Below are positions 25,968 to 38,637 of a stretch of 53,377 nt of DNA, one piece after another; the stretch's first letter is position 1; each line of letters begins with the position of its first letter. Source of the DNA: Beroe ovata (lineage: Eukaryota; Ctenophora; Nuda; Beroida; Beroidae); assembly GCA_946803715.1 (NCBI GenBank), contig CAMPET010000128.1, positions 50,048 through 103,424 of the forward strand, read 5' to 3'. The translations under genes and the position numbers were made by a program. The notes under the pieces were generated by a model that was not told the origin of the DNA, made no database searches, and saw only the letters and a list, made by a program, of their open reading frames with translations.

Positions 25968-26592
25968 GTCCACTTCATGGAATTATCGGTCAGAACAGTT
26001 GATAGCATCCGTACAACTACAAGAACACCTGTTTTCATTATCAGCTACCTTATTCGCACTTATAGTTTAGTTTAAACATATCCAGCCCTTGATTAATTCA
26101 TTCTACATGTTTAGTTCTATTACGGGAAAATATTATATTCCATAGTTTGCTTTTGAAATTTGTTCCTTTTTTTCATTGCTGATTTCAAGTGCTGAATTTC
26201 TCACAGTATATAAGTGTGAGGATAGACCGGCCTGTACCGATATCAAAAACTGGCTCATTGAAGGTCAATTCGACAGAACATAGGTACTTTTTTGAGCTAA
26301 ACTCAAACTTACCTAGGATCAGTTAGAAATACAAAGCTATTTAAGACAAGAATCTCCTAGACGGAGAAGCTAGACATTATAGTTATACTACAAGTGGAGT
26401 CTACAACTACACCACACACAGGAACACCCCCACAGCATTAGCGGTAGTCTGGCAGAGTAGCCACTGTCTAGCTGGGCAGAGTAGCCACTGTCTAGCTGGG
26501 CAGAGTAGCCACTGTCTAGCCTGACAGAGTAGCCACTGTCTAGCTGGGCAGAGTAGCCACTGTCTAGCTGGGCAGAGTAGCCACTGTCTAGC
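25968..26592. repeat. Left copy of 0.62-kb duplication with minisatellite
   Basis: The segment GTCCACTTCATGGAATTATC... recurs immediately after the N at 26593 and continues to about 27215, with few differences. Each copy ends in a 24-bp minisatellite (unit CTAGCTGGGCAGAGTAGCCA + CTGT): 26440-26592 here and 27100-27215 in the right copy. The exact reset at the N implies overlapping contigs. Confidence 0.85.
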
Positions 26593-26593
26593 N

Positions 26594-27215
26594 GTCCACT
26601 TCATGGAATTATCGGTCAGAACAGTTGATAGCATCCGTACAACTACAAGAACACCTGTTTTCATTATCAGCTACCTTATTCGCACTTATAGTTTAGTTTA
26701 AACATATCCAGCCCTTGATTAATTCATTCTACATGTTTAGTTCTATTACGGGAAAATATTATATTCCATAGTTTGCTTTTGAAATTTGTTCCTTTTTTTC
26801 ATTGCTGATTTCAAGTGCTGAATTTCTCACAGTATATAAGTGTGAGGATAGACCGGCCTGTACCGATATCAAAACTGGCTCTTTGAAGGTCAACTCGACA
26901 GAACATACTTTTTGGAGCTAAACTCAAACTTACCTAGGATCAGTTAGAAATACAAAGCTATTTAAGATAAGAAACCCCTAAACGGAGAAGCTAGACATTA
27001 TATCTACAAGTGGAGTCTACAACTAGGCCACATACAGCCGGCTGTTGACCCCACACATAGGGAGTAGGGACACCCCCACAGCATTAGCCTGACAGAGCCC
27101 ACTGTCTAGCTGGGCAAAGTAGCCACTGTCTAGCTGGGCAGAGTAGCCACTGTCTAGCTGGGCAGAGTAGCCACTGTCTAGCTGGGCAGAGTAGCCAGTG
27201 TCTAGCTGGGCAAAG
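26594..27215. repeat. Right copy of 0.62-kb duplication with minisatellite
   Basis: Partner of 25968-26592, starting at the first base after the N. Its 24-bp minisatellite array ends about 45 bp before the ATG of the next gene, so the array is likely to be in or near that gene's 5' UTR or promoter. Confidence 0.85.
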
Positions 27216-27260
27216 CCCCTAGATTCAGCACCTAACACCACACCACCTACTGCAAGTGAC

Positions 27261-28567
27261 ATGCCGGAGGATAGTGGTAGACGTGTGTCAGGAGGATCAG
27301 GCCTGCTCTCTTTCTCATTCTCAGATCTACTGGATGTTAAGAACAAACGAAACCAGTCTCTCAGGTAATTGGATTTAGAAACCTGTGCACGCGCTTGTAT
27401 TTACCAGCTCTCATGCTAACTTTGAGAGAAAAACTTATACCAAAAGTACCAAATTTTCGTTTGTAATTGTATTTATTTCCTTGTTCCCAGTGACGAGGAG
27501 GAATCCTATTGTTCCGTCGGTTCTTCCTGCATTGGCTCATTCCATGAGTAAGTGGCAAATTGTGACTTCTAAATCTAATCAGATTTGGGTAATGTCTGGG
27601 TATCTCATTCTCACTTCTAGATAATTCTATGTATCGATCTGCATCTTTTAGTTTTATTTAAACTTTGAGCTATACTCATACTTATGCAAATACTACAATC
27701 TTCACACTCCTATGCTCAAATTGTCTTAATCTGATCACACATCATTGCTCACATGTTACTATCACAGCATATCGGAGTACCTTGACACACTGAGGGACAG
27801 CTGGAGACAGTACCTCAATAACGGTGACGAGAACATCTACGATCTGATGAACGGTCATGCTGTCTACAAAGTGCCGGCTACAGCCGTGCCCAAAACAGAG
27901 ATGGAGCTCATATTCGAGGTAAATTCGAGCTGGGAGTGGGCCTAGGTTGAGAAGTGGTGTAAAATCGAGAACGTCTTGTTGTGGTGTCACTGGTCAAGGC
28001 ACAAGGGGTTGTCACATTCTATCTGACCTCTGTTTCTGACAAGTCAAGGGATAAAAATATGAGAGTATGATATTTAGAGCTGTGCAATACAGTGTGTCAC
28101 TGTCAAGGGTGCAGTGATGCAGGACTCAAGGTGGAAGTCAAACTCAAATTAGGTGACAATGACATTGACATAAATGTGGCGTAAAACTAAAAGCAACAAT
28201 TTCAATTGACATCCCTCTAGGAGAGGGACGCAGAAGAAGTGCTGGTCAACCTCGGCTTTGCATATCAAGAGAGTGAAACACTACCAGAGAGATTCATCAG
28301 ACACGAGCATCAGGTTTGTTATGAAAATAAAAACTCCAAAAAAAACGTTTCTTTTCCCGAAGCATGTGATTTTAATTGGCTGACATCCAGATCTAGCTGA
28401 TCGCTCATACTATAATCTCTCAGAAAACTGGTCGGAAGTTCCAGATCACCGATCTAGACGGACATTTCAATGCAGCAGTCCAGGATGGCAGAATTCCCGA
28501 ACGATATCTGCTCGGGGACACGAGAATTTTGAGGGAGAATATGGCCACTATCTCGAGGAAAAGTAGG
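27261..28567 (+). CDS. Small protein with KRAP/TESPA1-like motif
   Basis: Five exons with consistent phases: 27261-27364, 27491-27547, 27768-27918, 28221-28313, 28424-28567, giving 182 residues. The start is the first ATG after the minisatellite. The N-terminal part is Ser-rich and acidic (SDEEES). Residues ~105-135 read FEERDAEEVLVNLGFAYQE then TLPERFIRHE, which resembles the DPEE-LL-LGF...IP-RF core of the KRAP/TESPA1 (ITPRID) IP3-receptor-binding domain; a later GRIPERYLLGD is a second similar turn. If that is right, the protein would tether or regulate IP3 receptors at the ER. The vertebrate proteins are much longer, so this is either a minimal relative or an unrelated protein with a convergent motif. 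There are no membrane segments. The gene itself is well supported by splice phases; the family call is tentative. Confidence 0.6.
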
Positions 28568-28599
28568 GAGATAACCACCATCCCTGAAGAAACATGACC

Positions 28600-29525
28600 T
28601 CCATAGTCCATGTATATCACGGTGCTGATTTATGATGATTGTTGACGGCGGGGAAATGGACAACATTATAATGGACGATAACCCAGAGAGCCACGAATTT
28701 TGAGTTTTATGAGTAACGTCATAACATTAACAAAGCGAACAGATCAGATTAATTTGTTAAAATGTCGAACGTAAAATGGGCAGAATAAATAGCATTATTC
28801 GAATCTTTTCTATAAATCCATTATCCAAGTGAAAAATAGTGTTACTGTTATCAATCACGAAAAAGTAATGGAAAGCTTACTTATAGCTATATTACACTTG
28901 GAAAGCTTACTTATAGCTATATTACACTTACTTATCGGTATCACTAAAGTAACTGTAAGTAGAAAAGACAAAAGTTGTCCAGATATTACGACAGGGTACA
29001 AAAATTTTAATCCTATCAAACGGTTTTGTTAAAAACATTCAGATTAAAAAACCTTCCTAGGATCATACCGATATGGCAGGATACTAAAAAGCTTCTTACT
29101 TAAAAAGCTTTTTACTGTGTGATTGAGTAAGTGATATCATCAAAATCAAATATCTACGACAAAAATAAGCACTCAAAGTCTCACTTCAAAGTTCAACTTG
29201 CCATGTCGTTCTCAAATTTTCAAAGAACACAATTTTAAAGAACACAATTTTCAAAGAAAACACTCACTGTTTGAGTTACACGCTGCGCAATTCGCAGACC
29301 TGTGACCACGATAGAAGAGTAGAAGGGGTGTAGAGCGTGTACACAGGTCTTCCTATCTGAAGTATCTGCCATCATGTGCATTATAATGGTAACGGCTTCC
29401 ATGGCAATCCTGCGAATGTCACTTATCTCTGTCAAGATAGTCTCACTCTCATATTTTTCTGACTGAACGTGTATGTCACGTGTACAACGCGGTGCTACCG
29501 AAAGACCCAAAGTTCCCCGCATTGT
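28600..29525. other. Intergenic between convergent genes
   Basis: Contains a 30-bp direct repeat (GGAAAGCTTACTTATAGCTA...) at 28870-28929. A minus-strand open frame at 29235-29522 has a good GTGAGT donor after its last codons, but no partner exon could be found. Confidence 0.45.
28784..28789 (+). promoter_or_regulatory. AATAAA polyadenylation signal candidate
   Basis: Canonical hexamer 217 bases after the stop of the five-exon gene at 27261-28567, at a plausible distance for its 3' end. Confidence 0.45.
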
Positions 29526-32500
29526 TCAGGGCAGATTAAGATACTCATGGGTTTTAGGATTGTTCCTGGAGTAACTCCTGTTCAAATGATGGTATTGATC
29601 CTTATTCTTGCTGGCGTTCAACTTGTGGCTGTACGTGTTCGCGTTGCCGTTCATGTACGCCGTTATGGCGCCGCCGCCATTCTGTTTGGGCGCCATGTTC
29701 ATATACTCCCGGGAGTCCTTCACGCTGTTCTGCTTCTTGACGGCACCGTTTGCCGCTGCTCCGTTAGGAACTTTGTAATGATCAGGCGAGGGGTTCGGAC
29801 GTTTTGACGAGGGGGGAGGGGGAGGAGCTTGATGGAGGAGTAGTCCGTCATCGTCGGGGTCTGGGTAGTGGAGAGTGGGGGGCGCCTGGGGACGGTATAT
29901 CTGGACATCGACCATTCCCTCGTCTGAGTCCGAGTCGTGGAGAGGGAACTCCTCCTCACTTCGCTGAGGAGGGGGGGGTGTCATGATATTGGAGGAGGGA
30001 AAACGCAGGAGGGATTCGTGAAACGGATATTTTGAAAGGATCCCAGACTTAGAATTGACAATACCCAACAATGAGACACAATTAGCCCACACTTTTAACC
30101 CAGAACGTGACAAAAGTTCACGCACATATGGCGCGCATAGCCTCCATTCAAATGTCGCATTTCTGTCCATTGTCTTCCTTGAGTTTCTACTAGCTAAGTA
30201 TTATACTAGAACGCTGTAATGGCTACCTAACCACCGACTAGTCAACCATGACAAGTTCTCATCAATTTTAACATCATTACGTGCAGTGGTTATAACTATA
30301 TCACAAGACACATAGTTCAGCGTTGCATAGCACTTGACCGGACTACATTTTAACAGGTAATTAAAATTTGGCATTCTCCATCATTTAATGGCCGCAGCTA
30401 CACGCCCACTTTCAACACGTGAAGTAGGTGTAGAGTTCTTGCAGAAATATTGCATTTGCTGCTCGTGTACGTTGCACGACGCACGTTGCATGTGTGTATG
30501 AAAAACGGCAAACGGAGGGAATTTCAGTATAAAACTTCTCCGCGTCACAGAACTCGAAATTTTAGATCATAACCTCCCACTATTCGGATATAATAAGTGC
30601 TCTTAATCAAAATCAAAGATAAGAATTCATGTACAGGGATGCGACAGCGACGCGATAACACTTACACATCGCAGCACACAAATACAGAGATAAACAGAAT
30701 AGGGGGAAAGATAAATGCAGAAGGGGGAAAGAACCTCATCAATATGATCTGAAGAACCTCTGTCCATAGCGGTCGTCTGATGGATGCTGGGGACCACAAC
30801 AGGGGCAGGGGGTATGAAGGTATCCATGTCGACCTCATTGAAACTGGGTTGTCTCCGCCTATCCCTGTCTCGTTTTGACACCTTCACACACCGCTGTTTA
30901 TACAGGGATAAAATGTTTGATCAATGCCAAAACATGGCTAACATGCAACCCCCATCATAATTGATGGCCCCTCTATTGCGTTGTCAAATATTTTCACAAA
31001 TCCTATCTGCTTGCAATCTCTTATCTAATGCAGGTACCAGCTCGATTTCATCTCTACTCACCACTATCATACAGGTCAGCATGACAAGACCGATGAGAGT
31101 AAGGAATCCCATACCCCCGATGATGTACTTGGACAATTTCCAATCCCAGAAACTACCAGAGTGTCTCTTCTCGTCCTTCTGAGCTATTGTTCGGTCTATC
31201 TCGCAGTATACTCCTGAAAATGCCGAGTTCGTACAACAGAAAGAAGAGATAACGAGGTTTAAAGTTATAAATTGATATTATATCCAAAAACAATTAAGAA
31301 TTGTTTGAGTTTCGCAGCCACTCAAATGCGTATAAATGATTTGATATGAAATTTATCCGCAGCCCGTCCGTGGCGGTGCCCTGAGGTTATAAGAAGAGCC
31401 GTATAATGTCTTGTGTAAAATAAATGCTTTTTCCATCTTGTATAAACTACGAAGTCGCACCGAGCCATTGATGTTAAAATCTCTTACTTACCACGACATA
31501 TTAACATCCATTATATGCAAACTGTATATACAAACTTTCTGTTTCTTTGGAGGAGTCATAATCATCAAAACTGTAAGTCATCAAAACTATGATTCACACG
31601 CTTGTGAAACATATAGGTGAACCACGATTAGTCGCCTGTTTCTTTCAAGTTAAGGTCACCAGGTCACCGCCACGGACGGGCTGCGGATAAATTTCATATC
31701 AAATCATTTATACGCATTTGAGTGGCTGCGAAACTCAAACAATTCTTAATTGTTTTTGGATATAATATCACTGTTTTTCGTAGCTTCAAAATCGGCCAAT
31801 TGAATATGCCGTCAAAATTAAGCAACTACCTTTTTTGGTTCTCGAGATATGAGCGTCAATTACTTTAATTTATCGATTAACTAATTGAGATATCGTAGAC
31901 AAAAGTCACATCATTGCCTGATACACGCAACATTACCAACGCTTTCATATGTTGNTGAAGTCACGAATCAGTATATTAATGAAAGACCCCATCTCGCACT
32001 GACCTAGAAATTGAGGTGGGCACTTGCAGGTTAGCAGGACACCATTCTCACAGAGTGGTTCACCACCGTTAAAACATGCTGTCAGATCAGTGTCAGTTAT
32101 ACACAGGTTGGTGTCAACATCACTGTCATCAGGGTCACCTGAGGGAGGAAAGTGACGCATATTACAAGAGGGGACCGGCGGGATCGGTTTTGAGATGGTG
32201 AGATAAATCGAACCGAAAAAGGAAGATGTGGAAATTCTCTTACCGACAATATTGTAGTCACTGTCATCATTATCGTCATCGTCATCCTTCCCATCATTCA
32301 CGATGACATCAGGTGTGTCATCATTGTCATCATTGGAGTCATCATCTTTGTCATCGGGGGTGATGTTTTCTTCATCTCTATCGTCAGGAGGAATAATTGG
32401 AATCGCTGTTGACTTCGCATCCGTTGGTTTCACTGTTACCACTTCTTTAGTTGTCAGGTCATTATTGCTGTCACCCTTTGCTGTGGTGAGAGCTGTCACC

Positions 32501-33075
32501 ACCTGTGTTGTCAAATCGGTATCATCACCTTTTGAGGGTGTTGTCGCAATATCAGGCACCGTTGTAACAAAGTTATTCGTTGTTGTCACGCCCTCTGTAG
32601 TTGCAACATTGACACCATTATCAGATGTTGTGGTGTCAACAACAACCGTTGTAGCATTGTTAACAGGCGGTGTCGTGTGAGTCGAGGGGAAGTATATCTT
32701 TGTTGTCAGGTCAGTAGCAGCAGTCTCCCCCGTGACACCACCAGTGTCAGTAACACCACCGGTGTCAACATCTGTTTTGGACGGTGTTGCTTGACGAGTG
32801 CTAACGTTATTTGACGGTGTTGTATTTGCGGCCGGTGGCTCGGTACTGGTGTCACCCCCCTCTTCCTCCAACTCTGGGGTGGACATTATCCACTGGGTGG
32901 TATAATCCAGCCCATCAGGTGTCGTACCAGGTGTCGACTGTACGATTTGGGTGGTATAGTGGTGTGGCGCGGTGGTACCATCCACTGTTACCAGGTGAGG
33001 AGGATCAGATGGTTCGTCAGGGTGGGTGTCACCGTGAGTGATGACATTTGTTGTGCCGATCAGCTGTGTCGTGTG
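29526..33075 (-). CDS. Mucin-EGF single-pass receptor-like protein (3' exons)
   Basis: Five phase-consistent exons: 33075-32244, 32138-32004, 31213-31062, 30893-30735, 29963-29526. The first encodes ~277 residues rich in Thr, Ser and Pro (TTPSN, TTKEVV, TTP), an O-glycosylated mucin-like stalk, ending in an Asp/Asn-rich acidic run. Exon two and the start of three make one EGF-like module (ACFNGG...C...CKCPPQFLGVYC). Exon three continues into a hydrophobic helix (YIIGGMGFLTLIGLVMLTCM) followed by a basic stop-transfer, KRDRDRRR. The ~200-residue cytoplasmic tail is Pro-rich and carries three Y-x-N motifs: EYMNM, AYMNG and EYLNL, the classic pTyr binding sites for the Grb2 SH2 domain; YMNM also fits PI3K p85. 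This predicts a type I surface protein that signals through tyrosine phosphorylation. The first listed exon starts at phase 0, so upstream exons must exist; candidates are given separately. Donor of exon four (GAG|GTTCTT) is weak. Confidence 0.8.
31273..31770. mobile_element. Fold-back element with 106-bp perfect inverted repeats
   Basis: 31273-31378 and 31665-31770 are exact reverse complements over 106 bp, around a 286-bp spacer with no coding frame. The outer ends read TGATATTATATCC. I see no convincing target-site duplication. It sits in the intron between the EGF exon and the transmembrane exon of the receptor-like gene. Perfect arms argue for recent origin or for an assembly inversion; a single-N join lies only 185 bp away at 31955. 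Confidence 0.8.
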
Positions 33076-33374
33076 CTGGAAGGGAGGGGGTTAGAGTTCG
33101 TGTGTGTGGTTTCGAAACCACCCCTTTTTGGAGCTTCATCTGTGACGTCACTGTTACGTCACGATGTTTAACTGCAATTTATACAGGTTTTGGGGAGTAC
33201 AAACACGGCAGATTGTCTTGACATGAAGGCCGAAGAGATATCGGTAACGAAAAGTAACTTTTTAATTTTAAATTATACTCGTACTTTTGTTAAAAGCCCC
33301 TTTGCTATCACTCATTTGGCTTCTCTGTTACACAGTTATAACATTAACCACTGACATCACCGTTACTATATGTA

Positions 33375-33552
33375 CTTTAGAGGCGTGTTGCGCACGCACA
33401 GGACTTATATAGTGTCCTGCGCGCAGGACACTATATTCCATATAGATGTCGACTGCGCAGCAGGAGATGTCTATGTGATTTAGAGTGCGAGGCGAAGCGA
33501 AGCTAAGCCGAGTGCTCTAAATTAGTCCTGGCTTGAGCTATAGCCTCTAAAG
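33375..33552. mobile_element. 178-bp MITE-like element with TA ends
   Basis: The inverted termini CTTTAGAGGC and GCCTCTAAAG are each flanked outside by TA, the expected target duplication for Tc1/mariner-type insertion. Inside lies an exact 30-bp palindrome at 33407-33436 (ATATAGTGTCCTGC and its reverse complement). No coding capacity. Confidence 0.6.
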
Positions 33553-34445
33553 TATTATAGTAGTCGAACGGAAAAAGGTTTTGAACACGCTTGATTGAAA
33601 TATGGTTGAAGAAATTGACTTTCTCAAAGTTTGTAAGATGCTATAGCACAGTTATGGGAAAGCAACTTCTAAACAACGCCTGAAAGATGAAATGTGGNGA
33701 AAAGTGGCTGTTCCCCGGCTGTTCACAGATGAAGCAGTATGTTTACCTCGTGTCTCCCGCTTGATCGAGGTGCTTCACCATCTTGTTCACGCTTTCCCAA
33801 CTCTCGTATACCTACAGTTTATGTAGACATCTTTTTTGTGTTTGGGAGCTGTCTTACTAGGGATATCAGAGTTGTAATATACGTTGTAACCCTTCTCCTG
33901 CAGCTTCCAGTCAGATCAGCTCCATCTCTTTTGCAAACAAGCTAATACTACATACTGAACCTAAGATGGACTTTTATGCTACTTATCCATGTCATTATAG
34001 TCTTATAGCATTAAATAGTGCATCATAACATCATTTTATCATTTCAAAGGCATTCAATCTTTGATGAAGCATGTCGCTTAATCAACTATTTATCGCTTAT
34101 GTGAAAAAACGGTTTTTCGTCGATAACTCAAAAATCAGAGGTCTGACGGTCTCAGAACATCGATCCACCCGGCATAATATGATGATTGCGGTGAATTTGA
34201 ACTACTTACTTCATTCCCAACTCCAAACAGAAGCTGAGAAACTGGCTATCGAAGGTCGCAAAAAAGGGCGTGGCCCAAAAACCAATTTCTCCATCGCGAC
34301 CAGTGCAACCATTTTTTCTGGTGGCTCTAGGGACCTATTGGAGACTATTAGAAGTGGAATCAGCTTGATAACAATTAGTCCGATTTTGACCTTGTTTCTG
34401 CAACATATGCCTTGACTAACATGTGCTGTTAACGTCATCAAAAAC

Positions 34446-36059
34446 ACAGGTGTTAAAACATTGCTGCATCATAGTGACAAATGCCAAGGGTTTCGTTGTA
34501 TCCGTACAAAAGTTGCAGGATGTATGTTTTGCACAATGGGTGGCAGAATCATAGTAAAGCCCGGAGAGCGTGTGCGTCTTGCCGTAAATCTGTGTGTGTG
34601 TGTGTGCGTGTGTGTGTGTGCGTGTGTTTGTGTATGTGTGTGTGTGTGTACACGGGAAAAAGAGGGGATCCGGAGTGTCAAATTCCTGGCTGGAATGGCA
34701 AAAGTCACGGTCGCGAGTATCCGACACTAATTCTGATACATATGGGATGGGAGGGAGATAGGGCAAGGAGGAGGGTGGAATCGGGTCTAACAGCTAACTT
34801 CCAATTATCACACATGATAAAATGCTGCTGCGGGGAACCACATTCCACAATACACAAAGTGGTGGGGGTACGGTCAATCAGATAATTTCAGGGACCTGGG
34901 ACATGCACGCAAAACCTCAAAAAATTGTACCAAAATTTCTAAAATTCTCCGATCCGAAGCACGTATTTTCTATTGATTTCACTAAAAACCAGAAAGTTTC
35001 CAATCACCTCTTGAGAGAAGAAGAATCAGAGACAGGAGAAGATGACTGCACGTCATGATTCACAAAACACGGCTGTCAATGAAATCAGTATATTCCACAG
35101 GAGAAGAGGCGAGGGGATGAATAATACGAGACGAGGGGACACGTCTGTTCAGGACAGAATAATATGTTAACGTGTCAGGAAATAAATCCGCCAATCTGTC
35201 TCGGATGTCGATATCTGGTTTTGAGTATCAGATAGTGATACTTTCCGGATGATATCCTATTAGCGGGATGTATCGATGATTCAAAAATCTAAAAACAGAT
35301 ATGATAAGCCCGGAAATTCATTCTAAACTAGCAATGAACATCAACTCTTCATATCAATATCGAACAAACGAAGCACCAGAAAAAGTGATAAAAAACAACG
35401 ACATCACCCAGAGTTAACCTCTCTGGACGAAGCTGGAGGTTAGTGCAATTGCCCGAACTTGCAAGTTAAACACATCACGCTGTAGTAGAGGAGAAGTGAT
35501 CACCGAGTCACGTGACCATTATCCAACACCACGTGACCTCCCCCCCTACGACGTAGATAGGGGAGAATGTTAAACGGAGTGAGGGTTAAACAAGATTCCC
35601 GAAAATCTCGGAGCGGAAGAGAGAGAGCCCTTATTTTCTGACGACAGGCCGAGAGCTATATATCATATGCGCGGTATGACAGTCTTGTTGGGAGAGAGGG
35701 GAGGGAGGGAGCAGGATATGAGCTCTGTGTGTGTATGACATACAATATCATGATATCATGAACAGATACATGTATCCCCCGTAACTGGCTGTAACCATCC
35801 CGGAGGAGAGTGGGAGAGGGAGAGTTAGAAAGAGAGGGAGAGTGGGAGAGGGAGAGTTAGAAAGAGAGGGAGTTAAGAGGAGAAAGAGAGTTAGAAAGAG
35901 AGGGAGTTAAGGGGAGAAAGAGAGTTAGAAAGAGAGAGATAGGGAAAGTGAAAAGGGGAAGGGAGGAGGGGGTCAGCGGGAAGCGCCTTTGCGGTAGTCT
36001 ACTCATCTCTAAATAGGAACATGGGAAATATACTGAGAGATCATGTGTGTGTGTGTGTC

Positions 36060-36099
<40 letters not shown>

Positions 36100-38605
36100 N
36101 AGTTGTGTTTTGTTGGTGAAGCCCTATACCGGTTATAAGCCGCGGCCAATACCTTTACCCGGTCATCTGATAGAGGCACTGCACGGTTGAGTAGAGGAGG
36201 AGCTGGTGGAATACATGATGTTCTGTTTTTAAAACATTCCAATGACAATCGCTATTATAATAAAACTTATTTGACTCGGAAATTTGAAGTCCTCGATGTC
36301 GTGCAATATATATATGAAAGTGGCGCCAAGTTTGTCTGAGAAATATAGAGTCGATAACATTAATATATATGGCCATGGTCATGATCGTGACATCGTGGAG
36401 CACATTTATATATGCCAGGAATAAAATATGGATCTGAAGAAGAATTCCAACTTTGTCAACTTACTAGACGAAATCATGGTGTTTAAATTATTCATCATGA
36501 AATACATATATGCGATGAGACGAGATAAGAAACAGTCCGTTGACAGGGTGACACGACCTTTGAGAGTCGTAGTTACAGTGGGGGTTAAGTGTCTCGTATG
36601 TATCATAGCACCCCTGACAACACAAGTATAATATATTGACATTTGGCGGCAATGCTTACTGAACGTATATTCAGGGGGAGAGCAACAAAGAGTGGTGACA
36701 TTGGCAACGAATATATAGTGATAACGGGAAGTTTTTTCTTTAACACTTTGTTGCAGCAGAGTGTTCCTGCATAAATCAGTCTCGCCAAAAACGACTCTAT
36801 AAACGTCACACGAGAATTGAGTTCTGCCTCTATTAGGAGACTGTTAAAATTAAATAGGATGCGGCCTTTTTTCTCACTTTTCGAGGCACAATACTCTACT
36901 TGAAGACTGTTAAATCGGCATCAAGTAAAAATGAACCACATCAACAGCATAGGATCGGATTTAGTCTGTATACAGGTGAAACCAGACCAGTGCAGGACTT
37001 TACCCTTCGTAATAATATCTGGATTAGGATTTTCATCTGGAATTGGATTATTAATTAACTACCCACAAATTCAGATAAGCGTCGGGAGATTGTCTAACTG
37101 CGAGTGGATCAGGTGGAATTATGATTTATGAAAGTTATGATCTGAGATTTATCGAGAAATACAAGTGTGTTCCAAAGGACGGCGACAAGTGCGCCGAGCC
37201 TTCACTTATGATAACCTGTGGTAAGCAACCTGGCAGGCATCTTGGCATGAAATCTCGGCCAAAGAAGATTATGCTCGACAAAAATAAGAGTTTACATTGT
37301 ACAAAAATGTCAACAAATTGAGAAGATGATTTGGATATTCTGCATTCTATCGGCAGTTCCATTCGCGTAGCGTATTCAGCAATCAATAATACAATCCTTG
37401 CAGGAAATTAATCCAAGGTCTAGGTTTGGCTCGCCGAGCTCAATCAAAGCTCTAAATTCCGGTCCGGGTTATCCACAATGAGCCATCGACCCCAGAAATA
37501 AGGAGAAACTAATTCGATACCGATTTGGAAATCGAAAACCCAGACTCGCGGATCAATAATATGTAGAGCTCTGTTATCGATAGGGGTTATACACATTAAA
37601 ATGTAGCAGTCCGCCTGATCCAGACTCGATGATATGAAGTTCAGTAGGTCCGTGAAAAGATCCAAAACAAAGCATCTGACACTCCACTGGAAGTAGATTC
37701 ACAGTTTCAATTTACAAAGTGATTCTTCTCAGATAAGTCACGATTACACATCAGTGATGGGAACCAGGCTATGGACGCAGAGAGGAGCATTGCATGATTT
37801 CAGAAAAATAGGAGCATGGTTTGAATAAACCCAAGATATCCAATGGATAACAAGATATCTTGGATTCATCCAGACCATGATACTATCCATGATACCTACT
37901 TGCTACCGAAAATCATCAAACGATTCTGTTCAAGTCAAAATTCAAGTTGATCTCCGATATTGACGGCCAAGAGAATCATATTAATATTTCTATCAAAAAC
38001 AGGCTCCTATGAATTTCCGATCCGATCACTGCAATTACAGCTATTCCAGTTTAGTCTAAGTTCCGTCATCGGAGAAACCTTTTATCCTTCCATGCTGTGT
38101 TTGTCGGTTTCATTGATATGAGGCATTTATCAACTCGACAACTACATGAGAAAGTTATGCGGTAACACACTAACTTCACTATGACATGATTCTGTCAAAA
38201 GTCATACTTTGACGTAGGCATATCATTACCCACGTCATAATCTTGACGACGTGGTGAAATGTCATGCCCTCATGTGTCACGAAAATAAGAAGTCAGTAAA
38301 GTATGATGATGATCCTGAAGAATTATATGGTGGGTGTGTGTGTGTTTACTGTTTGTGTGTGTGTGTGTGTTTACTGTTTGTGTGGGTAGGTGTGTGCCTG
38401 TGTTATACCAGAACGTAATATCACACGCTCAGGATCAGTTGAAGACGAACCACGCCTTCGGGAGACACTTCTCATATTCAGAGGTAGGAACGCCCACTTT
38501 TCCCGCTTTCCCACCCTCTCATACAAACGCGCAGCACATATCCACTCTCTCCCACATGCCCTACACAATTCTCCCAATCTCCCACCATGTGTGTTTCACA
38601 ACCAN

Positions 38606-38637
<32 letters not shown>

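Noticed and set aside
25782-26075. Hydrophobic frame ILLLFYFYST
   Set aside because: Translation of an 11-bp tandem repeat.
29235-29522. 95-codon minus frame with a good GTGAGT donor, three bases after the receptor stop codon
   Set aside because: No partner exon or domain found. It is more likely 3' UTR of the receptor-like gene.
32303-32680. 125-codon plus-strand frame rich in Ser/Val
   Set aside because: Antisense shadow of the repetitive Thr/Asp codons in the mucin exon.
36180-36240. Possible short minus-strand exon (LLLYSTVQCLYQMTG) that might bridge the receptor exons
   Set aside because: Its phases do not connect both the 38948 donor and the 34589 acceptor.
38412-38483. Splice-bounded plus-strand frame NVISHAQDQLKTNHAF...
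   Set aside because: Isolated between microsatellites, with no second exon to test its phase.
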